64,000 bases of DNA from Aedes albopictus (GCF_035046485.1 NC_085136.1:224258853-224322852); one strand, 5' to 3'; positions 10,978 through 22,039 are shown, counted from the first letter of the stretch. The notes: a model not told the origin generated them from the sequence alone. A program made the numbers and translations.

Positions 10978-11668
10978 GTTATTTATGTAACGAGTTGCAA
11001 AAAGTTGATTTTTTCAGCACGAGTCGTACATTTATCCAACGAGGCTTGCCGAGTTGGATAAATACGAAAAGTGCTGAAAAAATCGAGTTTTGTAACGAGT
11101 TCCGTACAAAATTTTATGCAATGATTTTTTCATAATGCAACCTATTTGAGTTGCATAATGTTCATAATGCAACTCAAATGAGTTGCATTATGAACATTAT
11201 ACAACTATTTTTCATTATGCAACTCATTTCAGTTGCATAATGAACCATTTCGGAAAAAATGGCCATTATGATATCAAAACGGATTACATAAAATATGAAT
11301 TATGATACTGAATTGCATAATAGTTATTTATGTGACGAGTTGCAAAAAGTTGATTTTTTCAGCACGAGTCGTACATTTATCCAACGAGGCTTGCCGAGTT
11401 GGATAAATACGAAGAGTGCTGAAAAAATCGAGTTTTGCAACGAGTTCCATACAAAATTTTATGCAATGACATTTTTTTCATAATGCAGCTCATTTGAGTT
11501 GCATAATGTTCATAATGCAACTCAAATGAGTTGCATTATGAACATTATGCAACTATTTTCCATTATGCAACTCATTTCAGTTGCATTATGAACCGGTACG
11601 GAAAAGTTGGTCATTATAATACTAAAATGAGTAGTATAAAATATAAATTATGACACTGAATTGCATAA
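10978..11668. repeat. tandem duplication of a ~345-bp unit carrying two nested palindromes
   Basis: Unit 1 (about 10978-11320) and unit 2 (about 11321-11668) are close copies in direct orientation. Each contains a palindrome centred on GAGGCTTGCCGAG (arms CAGCAC...TTTATCCAAC and the inverse). Each also contains a second palindrome built from ATAATGCAACTCAAATGAG and its reverse complement. Both units end TGAATTGCATAA. Confidence 0.85.
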
Positions 11669-11818
11669 AAATCTTTTCGAAATGTACAATGTACTCAAAT
11701 TTGCTTGCGTCATTTGCAATAGCTCAGCTTCTTTCCTTACATACAATGTATCGGAAGTGCGCTTCAGGGGGCCGCGGACCACCGGTTGGGAGCCCGTGTT
11801 CTAGAACACAATCATTTA

Positions 11819-12107
11819 CAGTAGACGTTCGATAACTGCAACATGTTTATGTTTTACTTAGCGAATGAAATTCGATAACTGCATCAACTGACCGACGTCG
11901 AAGAACTGTCAGTCGCTGCAGAATGCACCCAAGGTGCATTCAGAAAACATCGCACTGCAACAAAAGTGCATCTGAAAAACATCGCATCGCTGTTGACATT
12001 TGATTTTGACGGATAGCGGTGCGATAACTGCAAAATTGTTGCACTTAGCGGACTTGCAGTTAAAAAGCATTGCAGTTAAACCGTTTGCACCGAGCGAACG
12101 TCTACTG
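11819..12107. mobile_element. pogo/Tc1-mariner-like MITE, TA target site
   Basis: The terminal inverted repeats are CAGTAGACGTTCG and CGAACGTCTACTG, flanked by TA on both sides (11817-11818, 12108-12109). Sub-terminal repeats of TCGATAACTGCA and TTGCAGTTAAA resemble pogo/Tigger-type ends. There is no ORF. Confidence 0.8.
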
Positions 12108-12325
12108 TATTAATACTCAACACTTCTTGAAAAAAAATGTGCCGAGATTCTTTTGAAGAAAAAAAAATCTGGCAGTGGTATTACTTAATTGAGCTGGTAG
12201 TAAGTTTTCTAAATCAAGTCAAACCTCAAAACTCAAAAATAAGCTTCGTAATCCTGAGTTTATTTGCCATGAAAAAACTTCGTAGAGAGAAGAGTGAGTA
12301 TAGAAGTGTCTGATGAATATCCCCA

Positions 12326-12548
12326 GATAGGGAATCGCGCCACTTGGGCGGTTGCTTCTGTTTTCGTCTGTTTTTCGCTATAACTCAGTCAAATTTGAAC
12401 CAATTGACACAATTTTTGGAATGCGCTGAGATAGGTATAGTATCTACCCGTGTACAACATTTCAAGTCAATTGGTTCAAAATTGACTGAGTTATAGTGGA
12501 AAACAGACGAATATAGAAGCCACCGCCCAAGTGGCGCGATACCCTATC
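12326..12548. mobile_element. palindromic MITE (GATAGGG...CCCTATC)
   Basis: Arms beginning GATAGGGAATCGCGCCACTT and ending GTGGCGCGATACCCTATC extend inward about 85 bp to TTGAACCAATTGAC / GTCAATTGGTTCAA. The loop is about 50 bp. There is no coding capacity. Confidence 0.8.
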
Positions 12549-12711
12549 AGAAAAAAAATGATAAAATATCTTCAGCAAATGCAAAAAAAAAAACTGAGCA
12601 CATAAAATTAAGAAATGGATTGGGAGGGTTCGACTGAATGGAATAGTTATGCTGCGGAAACGGCTAGACAGTCTCGAGAAAATCAAACGATACTATTTGA
12701 TTTACCCAACG

Positions 12712-12739
12712 TTTCGACCATTTTTTTGGTCTTCTTCAG
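12712..12739 (-). ncRNA. hammerhead-like core of a Penelope-like element terminal repeat
   Basis: On the minus strand the sequence reads CTGAAGA, then a stem GACC...GGTC around an A-rich loop, then GAAACGTTGGG. CUGANGA-stem II-GAAA is the conserved core of hammerhead ribozymes, and Penelope-like elements are known to carry such motifs in their terminal repeats. Stems I and III were not modelled, so activity is unproven. Confidence 0.5.
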
Positions 12740-13173
12740 GGGTACTGGAAGGTTTATTGTATTGTTTTTTTTGTACTTTGAAATTAATAAATCTAACTTA
12801 CAATTGGTATTATCTTGATTCGTCAAATTTACTGCATACAACTGTCGGGGTCTGGTTAACTATTTTGTACGTCAAGCTAAATCAAACATACATTAATATC
12901 TTGGCCAAGTACACATACTGGTTTGTAAAAAAAACACGGACACGTTCAATGCTTCCAGTGAGCTATTCGCACTTTGAAGGAAGCACGACCTAGACAACGG
13001 ACTAGTTGGTGATGCTCAGAGAGTCTTCAAACATCTTCTTGGTATTTTAAACATTGAAAACGGCACACTACATAGCGAAAATCTCACAAATCTCGGACAG
13101 ATAGGCACACCACTGGTAACAACTATAAGGGGAGGGATGGAGGGTTATCAATAGTGGGTCCTTTTCTTTTCAT
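12740..13173. other. unassigned, possibly decayed Penelope-like flank
   Basis: No gene or clear repeat boundary is visible. Short frames here do not resemble known proteins. Confidence 0.35.
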
Positions 13174-13250
13174 GGCATAACGTCCTCACGAGGACAAAGC
13201 CTGTTTCTCAGCATTATGAGCACTTCCACAGTTACTTACTAAAGCCTTCA
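13174..13250 (-). mobile_element. Feilai-type SINE, 3' fragment
   Basis: The minus-strand copy of the Feilai tail (CATGGCATAACGTCCTCACG, GACAAAGCCTGTTTCTCAGC, AGTTACTTACTAA) is truncated at about 13250. Confidence 0.8.
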
Positions 13251-13674
13251 GTACACGCTTTGCATAGTGTGAAATTTTTTCCACACGCATAATCCAACAG
13301 GCTTATTGGCTTTATTGTTGCTGTTTTTTTTTGTGCTGTGATTGTTAAGAGTTTAATCTTGCCTAGTTTGGGTAGTGGATACGGTTAGGATAGTTCCGAC
13401 CAATCTTCAGCACAAAAGAACAGCAACGATCAATCTTTGTAGACTTATGCAAAATGGTACAGCCCAAGTGGCGTTAGTCCAAGAACCTTACTTTCGTAAG
13501 GGGAATTTCTATCTAGGAAACCTTGTGAATCCGGTGTTTGCTACTTTCAGTAAAAATGAAATGGCAAACTCATGTGTCATGCCTCGAGCATGTGTGCTTG
13601 TCAACAACGCAATCGTTGCTACACTCATCTCTGAACTAACTTCTAGAGATGTATGTGCTATCACAATCGATGTA

Positions 13675-14634
13675 CACTCATTGCACAATTATGGGTCACA
13701 CACAATTATTAGTCACTTTCCACTTGAATAGATAAATACTAATTAATTGCAAGCTTTTGTTAGCCATTATCATTTTTCGTTGATGAAATGATTTGTTTTG
13801 TGTCACTATACGTATCGCACACGGGCTTATACGTCAAAACATACCTATTTTCAGTAATTTTTTGTTCGGAGTAAAACCATATGTCAAAGTAACGCTTCGA
13901 TTGTGAACATCAGAAAGTGCGTGCGCTGTTTTCGTAAGCTCTGTAAAGGCGAGCTTTAGTGATTTTCGAGTGAGAAATGGTATCGTCATCAGAACAAAGG
14001 TATAATTTACGTTCTAAATGTAGAAATTCATGTGATTGCAGCTAATTAAAGCTTATTTCAGGCAAAATTTAAATGACTCATTATTGTGACAAGGAACACC
14101 GAAAATCACACAATTATGGGTCACTTTTTGTGCAGCATAATATTGACAGTTCTGCGTACATGGGCATTGCATACTTTTAGGCGTTTATCAGTAGTTGTGT
14201 TGGAGATTTTGTTCCAATTTTGAAAAATTGATTCCAAATCGTGAAAACACGCTTCGTTAAGAGGTTTGAGGCCAGTTTTAGATTCCACTATAGTTGATCT
14301 ATTTAGAATAAGTGACCATTCATTGAAAAAATAGACAAAACATTATTGTTGAGCCGATTCCTCTTGAGTGACCCATAATAGGCAACAAATTGACCCATAA
14401 TTGTTACACATCCAATTTTGACCCATAATTGTGGTTTTCATTATTCACCAACATTTCAGTAATTTTCACCGCCTAAAGTGAATTTTACAAGCAGATTTTT
14501 ATATAAAACAATAAAAAGGAGTTTCAATGAAGAGAATATAAAATAAAAATAATGAAAGTGTTATTTTTGTATGAAAAACGATTTATATTATGAAATGATT
14601 GTTCCTTGAGTGACCCATAATTGTGCAATGAGTG
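13675..14634. mobile_element. 960-bp non-autonomous DNA element at a TA site with repeated TGACCCATAATTGTG
   Basis: Ends are CACTCATTGCACAATTATGG and its exact reverse complement (about 25 bp), flanked by TA (13673-13674 and 14635-14636). Excision restores the host endonuclease reading ...IDVSVG. The motif ACCCATAATTGTG or its inverse recurs at the ends and at about 14109, 14384, 14395 and 14420, like repeated transposase-binding sites. There is no transposase ORF. Confidence 0.85.
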
Positions 14635-16337
14635 TATCTGTTGGAAACCTCAACAGAAAATACGTTTATTGTTCGGTTTATTTACCGCATGATGAACCAT
14701 CCCCTACGGATGCTATCAAGCAAGTCATTGCATACTGCACTTCCGCTAATTGTTGGTAGTGATGCTAATGCTCACCATATAATCTGGGGCAGCTCAGACA
14801 TCAATTTGAGAGGCTCCAGTTTGATGGAATACTTAAGTAGTACAGATCTTGGATTACTTAACATAGGCAGCCGCCCAACCTTTATGGTATCTGCTAGAGA
14901 GGAAGTGTTAGACATAACGCTTTTCTCTAGGAGAATTAGTCACGAGCTGACCAATTGGCATGTGTCAGATGAAGAATCTTTATTTGACCATAGCTAAATC
15001 TTGTTTGAAAATGTGAATGTTACTTCGCAAACTTTGCGTTTCAGGAACCCCCGGTCAACCAACTGGGATCTCTTTACTGATTTGGCTGCAGCCAAATTTC
15101 ATAGATATTCACCATCCATTGACACTCCAAGTGATTTAGATGATGCCGTTGACACTACAACGGCCTTCATCATGGAAGCTTTTGGAGAAGCTTGTCCTCT
15201 GCGGTCTAAGAAGACCACAAGAGGAACCCCTTGGTGGAACTCTGATCTGGCGAAACTCAGAAAACAATGTAGAAAGAGTTGGAACAGACGACGTTCGGCT
15301 GGGTCGGAGGCTTTCAGGTAGGCTCGCAAGGCCTACCAGAAAGCTCTTCGGTCTGCTGAACGATCCGGTTGGAAAAACCTTTGTACAAATGTTTCCAGTC
15401 TGAGTGAAGCAAGTCGATTGAACAAAATCCTTGCAAAATCTAAGGATTTTCAAGTGAACGAACTTCGTTTGCCAATTGTGACTTCACTTCCTCTGATGAG
15501 GAAGTTCTGGAATGTTTATTCAGTACACACTTCCCCGGATGTGTGGATATTACATCTTCGGATGAATCTTTTCTTGAAGTTATGATTCTTTAGCTTCGGC
15601 TCAGAGTATCATAACTTTAGAATCGATTGAATGGGCACTTGATAGCTTTGCTCGTTTCAAATCTCCTGGGGTAGATCGGATTTATCCTATTTTGCTTCAG
15701 AAGAGATTTGATCATTTTAAACATGTTTTGAAACAACTACTTGTTTGCAGTTTTGCTACAGGGTATATTCCCAAATCCTGGCGGGATATTACTGTAAAGT
15801 TTATTCCGAAAGTGGGTCGTGCATCGTATGAAGAAGCAAAGAGTTTCAGACCTATCAGTTTAACCTTTTTTCTTCTGAAATGCTTAGAACGCATTGTCGA
15901 TCATCACATCCGTGATGTTCATCTGGCCAACGTGCCTCTTCATGTGAACCAACATGCTTACCAATCTGGAAAGTCCACTGTGACTCTTGTACACAGTTGT
16001 TTACGATATCGAGAAGGCATTCGCTCAAAAGCCATCCTGCTTGGGTGTTTTCTTAGATATCGAGGGTGCCTTTGAAAACGTGCCTTTCGATGCCATATTG
16101 GAAGCCGCACGGGGTAATGGTATATCTCCAATGATTGCCAATTGGATTCACTAAATGCTCGAAAACCGACATCTCTTCTCGACATTGCGTCAAGCGGCGA
16201 TTAGGAAATTGAGCGTTTGTGGATGCCCCCAAGGGGGAGGCTTGTCACCACTTTTGTGGAATCTCGTAGCAGATACGCTATTGAGGCAACTTAATAATAG
16301 CGGTTTTCCTATTTATAGTTTTGCCGACGACTACTTA

Positions 16338-16503
16338 GGGTTCATTCAAATATTACGTAACGCTAAGAGGGGAGGGAGGGGGTCTAGCGCTGTGTTACGC
16401 TTCATACAAAATATCAAAATTTCCCATACAAAAGTTGTTACGTGGGGGAGGGAGGGGGTCCAAAATGGTCAAATTTCGCGTTACGTAATATTTGAACGAA
16501 CCT
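16338..16503. mobile_element. PIF/Harbinger-like MITE (166 bp) with TTA target duplication
   Basis: The termini GGTTCATTCAAATATTACGT and the inverse of GCGTTACGTAATATTTGAAC are inverted repeats of about 25 bp. TTA occurs at 16335-16337 and 16504-16506. Removing the element restores the RT frame just after FADDY. The interior has G-rich tracts (GGGGGAGGGAGGGGG). Confidence 0.82.
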
Positions 16504-17091
16504 TTAACATTGTTAGTCGGTATGTGCATCAGCACCCTTTTCGACCTGATGCAAAACGCTCTTCAGGTAGTTGAGGGTTGGTGTTGCCAATATGGCCTTT
16601 CGGTAAATCCAAGTAAAGCATCTATTGTTCTTTTCACGGAAAAGCGAAACCGTTATGGTGTTCGACCTTTACGTCTCTTTGATTCTGAAATCAATGTGAC
16701 TGAACAGGTAAAGAACGTTGGAGTCATTCTTGATTCCAAGCTTTCCTGGACACCTTATAATGAGTTCAGAATCAAGAAAGCTTGTATGGCCTTCGGGCAA
16801 TGCCGGCGAACCTTTGGTACAACTTGGGGTATTAAAACCAAGTATATCAAATGGATTTACACAACTGTTGTTCGTCGAATATTGGCTTATGGATGTCTTG
16901 TGTGGTGGTAAAAGGGCGAAGCTAGAACGGTCCAATAAAAATTAGGCCATCTCCAAAGGATGTGCTTAATGGCGATGTCTGGAGCGTTCTCTTCAACTCC
17001 TACGGCAGCGCTCGAAGTTCTTTTTGACGTTGCCCCACTACACATTCGTCTCAAACAAGAAGCACTTTCTTGCACTTACCGTCTATGGGTA

Positions 17092-17658
17092 CTAGTATGG
17101 GACACGCTTGTATGGAAAAAATAAATCCTCGCTCCAGTCGACTTTTTATATCCCATTTAGGTCACATATGAACTGTACAAAATTTCAGCGCAATCGGTGA
17201 AACTATAATTTAGCGCAAGCGGTTCAAAGTTTTCATAGGATTTACTATGCGAAAAGTTACACTTTCAAACAAAAAATCCCAGAGGTCGCCCCTTGTCTCC
17301 TTAATTCAAATCGATCAACGCTTCTTGTAGAAAAATCATTTATGAAACTTTCTTTCGAAGACCGCGAAACAATTAGACGCATGTGAAAAAAGTTATTGAT
17401 TTATTACCGATTAGTGATCCGACGAACGGCTTTTTGTTTTGTTTTATCAGCAGCACTGTAGCTGCTGCCTTGGCTGCTGCTGTTTCTGGGGGTGGTGATG
17501 CCACCCGCCACCCCATGCAGCAACGGCAGCAGCAGTGCTGCTGATAAAACAAAACAAAAAGCCGTTCGTTAGATCACTAATCGGTAATAAATCAATAACT
17601 TTTTCCACAAGCATCCAATTGTTTCGCGGTCTTCGAAAGAAAGTTTCATAAATGATTG
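17092..17658. mobile_element. composite insertion in the non-LTR element with a 320-bp palindrome
   Basis: Bases 17336-17655 form a foldback with exactly 123-bp arms (17336-17458, 17533-17655) and a GC-rich loop of CTGCTG/GGTGGTGATGCC character. The arms end inward in TTTTATCAGCAGCACTG and its inverse. The preceding 17092-17335 (TGTATGGAAAAAATAAATCC, CTCCAGTCGACTTTTTATATC) is not in the palindrome and looks like a separate dispersed repeat. A few host codons are missing at the junction, so a simple TSD is not visible. Confidence 0.75.
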
Positions 17659-18495
17659 GTGAACCGCAGTTCAACACACACCTCGTTGTTTCCACTTTTG
17701 GTGAATTGGGACAAAGTTGTCCTTGCTCCAAGTGATCTTACAATTGCTTGTAATTTTCCATATAGGACATTTTCCACGAAATTCCCTTCCTGGGAAGAGT
17801 GGACATCTGGTTATGAGAAGTATTTCAGACGGCATCGTATGTTATACTGATGGCTCCCTTCTCGAAGGTCGAGCAGGTGCTGGTGTTTATTCTCGTGAGC
17901 TAAGGCTGCATCAGTCTTATTAACTTGGTAGACACTGCACGGTTTTTCAGGCCGAAATCTTTGCTCTTATGTGCGGAGTGCAATCAGCACTTCAGCAGCA
18001 CGTAATGGTCAAAGTAATATACTTCTGTTCAGATAGCCAGGCTGCTATCAAAGCACTTGCTTCGGCCAGCTCCAGGTCGAAGATAGTTATCGCTTGTCGA
18101 ACTCAAATCTAGGAGCTGAATTCAGCAAACGCTGTTCACCTTGTATGGGTACCAGGCCATTCTTCCATCGCTGGAAATGAATTGGCTGATGAGTTGACTC
18201 GCACTGGAGCATCACACGACTTCATTGGCCCTGAGCCAGCTATTCTGGTATCCAAGTGTTGGGTAAAGCTTCAGATTAACACCTGGGCTGCCACTCAGCA
18301 CAAACAATACTGGAATAGTTTGGAGTCATATCGTCAAACAAAATTGTATTGTACTGAGTCATTTCTAGGGGTGGCAAAGTATCTAACAAATCCGTCAAAG
18401 CAGAATTGCAGCATGCTGGTCAAAGCATTGGGCCACTGCCGACTCAGTTATCACATGGCGAATATTCAGCAAGCTGATTCATTTGCCTGTGATAG

Positions 18496-18552
18496 CTGTG
18501 ATCCTATCCTATTTCCTTTCCTATCCTATCCTATCCTATCCTTTTTCCTTTC
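18496..18552 (+). repeat. TATCC/TTTCC microsatellite
   Basis: Repeats of CCTAT with CTTT interruptions at the 3' end of the I/LOA-type element, where slippage or a simple tail is expected. Confidence 0.85.
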
Positions 18553-18660
18553 CTTCTCCGTCAGGTAAATGATGAATAGGCTCGTGTTCATGGCAATGGC
18601 ACAAATTTCCCGAATGGAGGAGAACGTGCCTCTGGAGCCGACCTACTGATACCTGATACC

Positions 18661-18912
18661 TTTTCTCTTCATGGCATAACGTCCTCACGAGGACAAAACC
18701 TGTTTCTCAGCATTATGAGCACTTCCACAGTTACTTACTAAGACCTTCTTCTGTCCATAACAATTTTGCATCTGCATATCGTGTGACAGTCACGATGAAA
18801 GTCAAGGAAATTTTCATTACGGAAAGGTTTTGGACCGACCGGTAATAGAACACAATCATCACAGCATGATTTTGTTGAATACCGCCGAGCTTACTGCTTC
18901 GGTTCTATGGGC
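18661..18912 (-). mobile_element. Feilai-type SINE, near full length, diverged
   Basis: The minus-strand copy runs from the tail (CATGGCATAACGTCCTCACG) through CATATCGTGTGACAG and CCGACCGGTAATAG to CCGAGCTTACTGCTTCGG near the head. The A and B boxes are degraded, so it is older than the copy at 7457. Confidence 0.85.
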
Positions 18913-19095
18913 CCTGGGGTCCTGGGGGGGTTCCAGAGAAGTTTAAAGTGGATTTCAAATGGGCTTGAAAAAGCTTCAGTGGGATCTCAAGAGGTTTCAT
19001 GATATCTTCAGGGGGTATCAGGGGTTTCATAGGCATTATAATAGGTTTCTGGAACGTTTCAAGGGAATTAAGAAGGCATCATAGGTCCATTTAGG
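18913..19095. repeat. degenerate GGGGTTTCA-type satellite, short block
   Basis: Irregular repeats of GGTTTCA and AGGGGGTATCAGGGGTTTCA. This is the same compositional family as the longer blocks at 50430-53700. Confidence 0.6.
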
Positions 19096-20559
19096 TTGTC
19101 CATTCAGATTCCATACGTGAAAAATCATTTATATTATGATTGAAGCAGAAATGGTCAAAGATATTCCTTTTTTCATTTATTTTTTGTCAGACATTTTTAC
19201 CCGTGGCCGTGGCTACTTCTTCTAAATGAAACTTAACTATTTGGTTGAGGAAATCCAGGAACATTTCCAGTTTATTCTAAGCTACTCAATATTAGAATAT
19301 TTTGAGAAAAAAAAACACCGTCAACTGAATATTTTCAGCTCTCGTGGCAGCTTATAAAAAATAATTCAAACCTTTGCAGATCCTTCGAATGCCTTTTTGA
19401 AAAGCAGACTGGCATTCTTGAGACTCTCATCCATGTACTGTGCATATTCTGGCTCATCAGTCAGCGTACACAGCGTGAGCGAGGTGAAACTGAGGGTGGC
19501 CGAAAGTGCGACTGCTCGGGGATTAAATGAAGTTGATCAACTATGATTTTCATTCGTAGCTTGTTCTGCAGAAGCATGTAACTGTGATGTAACCTAGAAG
19601 AGATTCTATTTCAGAGTTTTTAGTGGAGCAAAAAAATTTGTTTGGACCTCGCTGCTAAATTCGGTTTTCCAGCATTTATCGGCAAGCGTCAAATACAGTG
19701 ACCCCACAATTTATGAATCGGCAAAAATGACTACGGTTTATAAATCCTTCGTCTGAATAACACGGTCATTCATAAAAGGTAGTCAAAACCCGTGCTGAAA
19801 AATCATCATTTTGCAACTTATTACATAGCTTGATTCGTAAGAGTGACATGAGGATAAATCGCAATAAGTAATCATACTGTTTTCATGCCTCTATTGTTGC
19901 AGGAGAGAATTTATCACAAAAACATATAATTTTACTAACAAAACTCAACATTTATCAACAAACGTTGAAGTTGTGTCCTCAAGGTGACCAAGTTCTCTAA
20001 AGCTTCCAAACACGAAATTGAATTTTTCAATCAATTTGCATCGTTTTCCCATTAGGGGTGCCTTGCCCTTGGTTCATCATTAATCTGAAGCGAAGCTTCT
20101 TTAAATGACGACCAGCTCACCGCAGCCAACCATAAAACCTTCATGACAGGATTGGTACCGTGAAATATAAAAGAACGCACCAAGCCGTTCCATTCCAACC
20201 AAACCGCTGCTCATTAGGTAATGCTTCGTCGATCTCGACAACAACAAACGGCTGCTGGTTGCGGCGGGTGACAAAACGTTTGGAACAATCAACTTGATCT
20301 ATTGCCGCCATTCGTCAGTCAACCGCCGGTCGAAAAATAGGTATTCAAATGTAACACCTAGGTAATGCTTCGTTGGGGACTCATCTGAATGTTCAATCTT
20401 TGAACTCTACCGATGTCTCCCACATGCAAAGCAAAAACAGTCTCCCCACGACGACGATTTCCGAGTGCAGCTGACGGTGAGATTTAAAAGTATGACTGAT
20501 GGCTGACTGCTGCATGCGGTTCTACAGGTTCAAGCGCATAAAAAAGTAATTATCGGCTA
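19096..20559. other. non-coding stretch with possible regulatory sequence
   Basis: AT-rich to about 20050, then more balanced. A TATA-box-like ATATAAAAG is at about 20165 (plus strand), but no matching initiator or gene can be demonstrated. The possible minus exon at 19373-19505 is listed separately. Confidence 0.35.
19373..19505 (-). CDS. possible coding exon of an unrecognised gene
   Basis: The minus strand has an open stretch reading LTDEPEYAQYMDESLKNASL and LLFQKGIRRICK, with balanced base composition unlike its flanks. The candidate acceptor is CCCCGAGCAG just upstream and the candidate donor AAAG|GTTTGA downstream; both are weak. In total the frame is open for about 60 codons, which can occur by chance. 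I do not recognise the protein, and no neighbouring exon is visible. Confidence 0.2.
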
Positions 20560-20960
20560 AGGTTGCGTCTTCATTTCGCGCCTCTCGTAGTAGCCGTCGT
20601 CGTAGCCTGTGGCGAAAAAAGGGCAAAGGAAAAAACGATCACGTCCTCCCGGTCCGTAGTGGCGCTCCGCGCACCGCGCCAATATGCAACAGCTGCTGCT
20701 GGTGCTGTGTGTGGTCGTGACAACGAGCTCGCGCGGGTTGGATCTACGTCAAGGACCGAATCTTTTGTTGTAGTCTGTCCAGCAGCCACATGACCGCAGG
20801 AGTTGCGCGTCCGTCAAGTGTGTGTTAAGGCATAAATCACTCCACCTCGATTGACCGGCATTGGACTGAGTCTGGTGGACCGGTGACGAAGATAGTGAGC
20901 AGCACCGGCAGTAGCGATTTATATTTGCACACCAAGTACCGTAAGCCGGAGGTGTTGAAC
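20560..20960 (+). promoter_or_regulatory. candidate promoter / first exon region, GC-rich
   Basis: A GC-rich island in AT-rich DNA. GCATAAAAAAG at about 20537 could act as a TATA-like box for a start near 20565-20575. It contains a short signal-peptide-like ORF (next entry). No splice donor of good quality is visible. Confidence 0.25.
20684..20773 (+). CDS. 29-codon ORF resembling a signal peptide
   Basis: The ORF starts MQQLLLVLCVVVTTSSRG and stops after 29 codons. The start context CCAATATG is acceptable for an insect. The hydrophobic run with GC-rich third positions looks like a secretory signal, so it could be the first exon of a secreted protein, a micropeptide, or chance. Downstream donors (ACGTCAAG) are poor. 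Confidence 0.2.
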   Translation: MQQLLLVLCVVVTTSSRGLDLRQGPNLLL

Positions 20961-21159
20961 ATCATCTCGATTTTTTGGAAAGAATTTCAAACCTAAATCA
21001 ATTTCAATGCTCTTTCAATTATCTCTATCGTCCAAAAGAATCGAGCAAATTTTTGGTACGTCTGATTGCGTCTTCAAATCCCACATTGCAAATGAAACTT
21101 GTATGGGATTTTGGCTTTGGGCTTCAAGTTTGTGTATAATTATGTAACCGCTGCGGAAT
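20961..21159. other. spacer, nothing recognised
   Basis: A short AT-rich interval between the GC-rich island and the R1 relic. Confidence 0.4.
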
Positions 21160-21690
21160 TGCGGCGTCACACACCGTTTAGGGTTCCGACTAGGTCATCG
21201 CTCGATGGACCATCGGTGTTACCCTCCATAAGCGCTCGGTCCACAAATGCCGGCTTATCGAAGCGCGAGGTTAGCTATCCCCGATGACCTTCGGCTTTGG
21301 CCGTCTTCCTCCGTGCTTCACCCCGTATCGAATCGCCAGATGATCACTGTGCGTATATCCATCGTCGACCTTCCAGCCCAAAGTTCAGACCTCGGCTGTA
21401 GAAGGTCACATCAATGATGGACTTTGCATCGTTTTTTTTTTGTCGCCTACGTACGACATCCACGTTTAGTCTAGCCATAGCTTCGAGTAGAGCCCAGCCT
21501 CTCGCCTGGAAACTGAGGCCCGCCTGTCGTGTGACTCTCGTTCGCCGTGCAAATCAGACATTTTGGTGCCGAGTTGCGCTCCCTGGCGATGTGGCCTTCC
21601 ACTCCGCACTTCCTGTAGAGTTTGCTCCTGTCGGGGCCCTCACACCCCCACGACTTGAGTGGGCACGTGGGAAGCACGTCTCTAGCGGCT

Positions 21691-21868
21691 CCCAAGTAAC
21701 ACACTTGTCACCGAAGAGTCACGGCGGCGCAGGTTTTTTTTGCGCAGAAGTCACTGTGACTTACATCTAACAAATAAACACTTACTTGCTAGAAGTGAGT
21801 CACAGTGACTTCTGCACAACAAAAACCTGCGCCGCCGTGACTCTTCGGTGACAAGTGTGTTACTTGGG
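21691..21868. mobile_element. palindromic MITE of the CCCAAGTAACA family
   Basis: Long inverted arms begin CCCAAGTAACACACTTGTCA and end in TTACTTGGG, and cover nearly the whole element. It interrupts the R1 ORF1 zinc-knuckle region. The same 11-base terminus opens the element at 42586-42752 and occurs at 38025. Confidence 0.85.
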
Positions 21869-22039
21869 CTCATAGATGCTGAGCGGACACACTGAACAGC
21901 CTATTCTGATCTTGCCGACTGCAGTCACCTTGTTCATTTCCCCATACAAGAATCTTGATTGTGGCGATCTGCGTGCCTGCCAGACCCTTTCGCAGGCGGA
22001 TCGATGCACTTGGTGCATCTACCTCACTCTGCTGCTTAA

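Larger units (their letters stand above)
13330..18658 (+). pseudogene. I-superfamily (LOA/I-like) non-LTR element, EN-RT-RNase H, broken by three insertions
   Basis: Endonuclease motifs begin at 13375 (LQHKRTATINLCR, VALVQEPYF) and continue after the first insertion (VGSDANAHHIIWGS at about 14756, LLNIGSRPTF). The linker TPWWNSDLAKLRKQCRKSWN is at 15230. The RT includes GVDRIYPILLQ (15670), FIPKVGRASYEEAKSFRPISL (15800), GCPQGG (16222) and FADDY (16321), and continues from 16507 with a palm/thumb and NPSKASIVLFTEKRN. RNase H motifs are YTDGSL (about 17842), CSDSQAAIKAL (about 18029) and WVPGHSSIAGNELADELTR (about 18145-18200). The 3' end carries a TATCC microsatellite and a TGATACC tail. Stops and frameshifts (e.g. 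14995-14997, 15319) make it inactive. RNase H downstream of RT fits the I/LOA group; the exact clade is not settled. Confidence 0.85.

Noticed and set aside
18496..18552. TATCC repeat considered an independent satellite locus
   Set aside because: It sits exactly at the 3' end of the I/LOA-type element before its TGATACC tail, so it is part of that element.
20165..20320. TATA-like ATATAAAAG with downstream GTCAGTC as a promoter
   Set aside because: The spacing between the box and any initiator is wrong (about 45 or 150 bases) and no exon follows; kept only as a remark.
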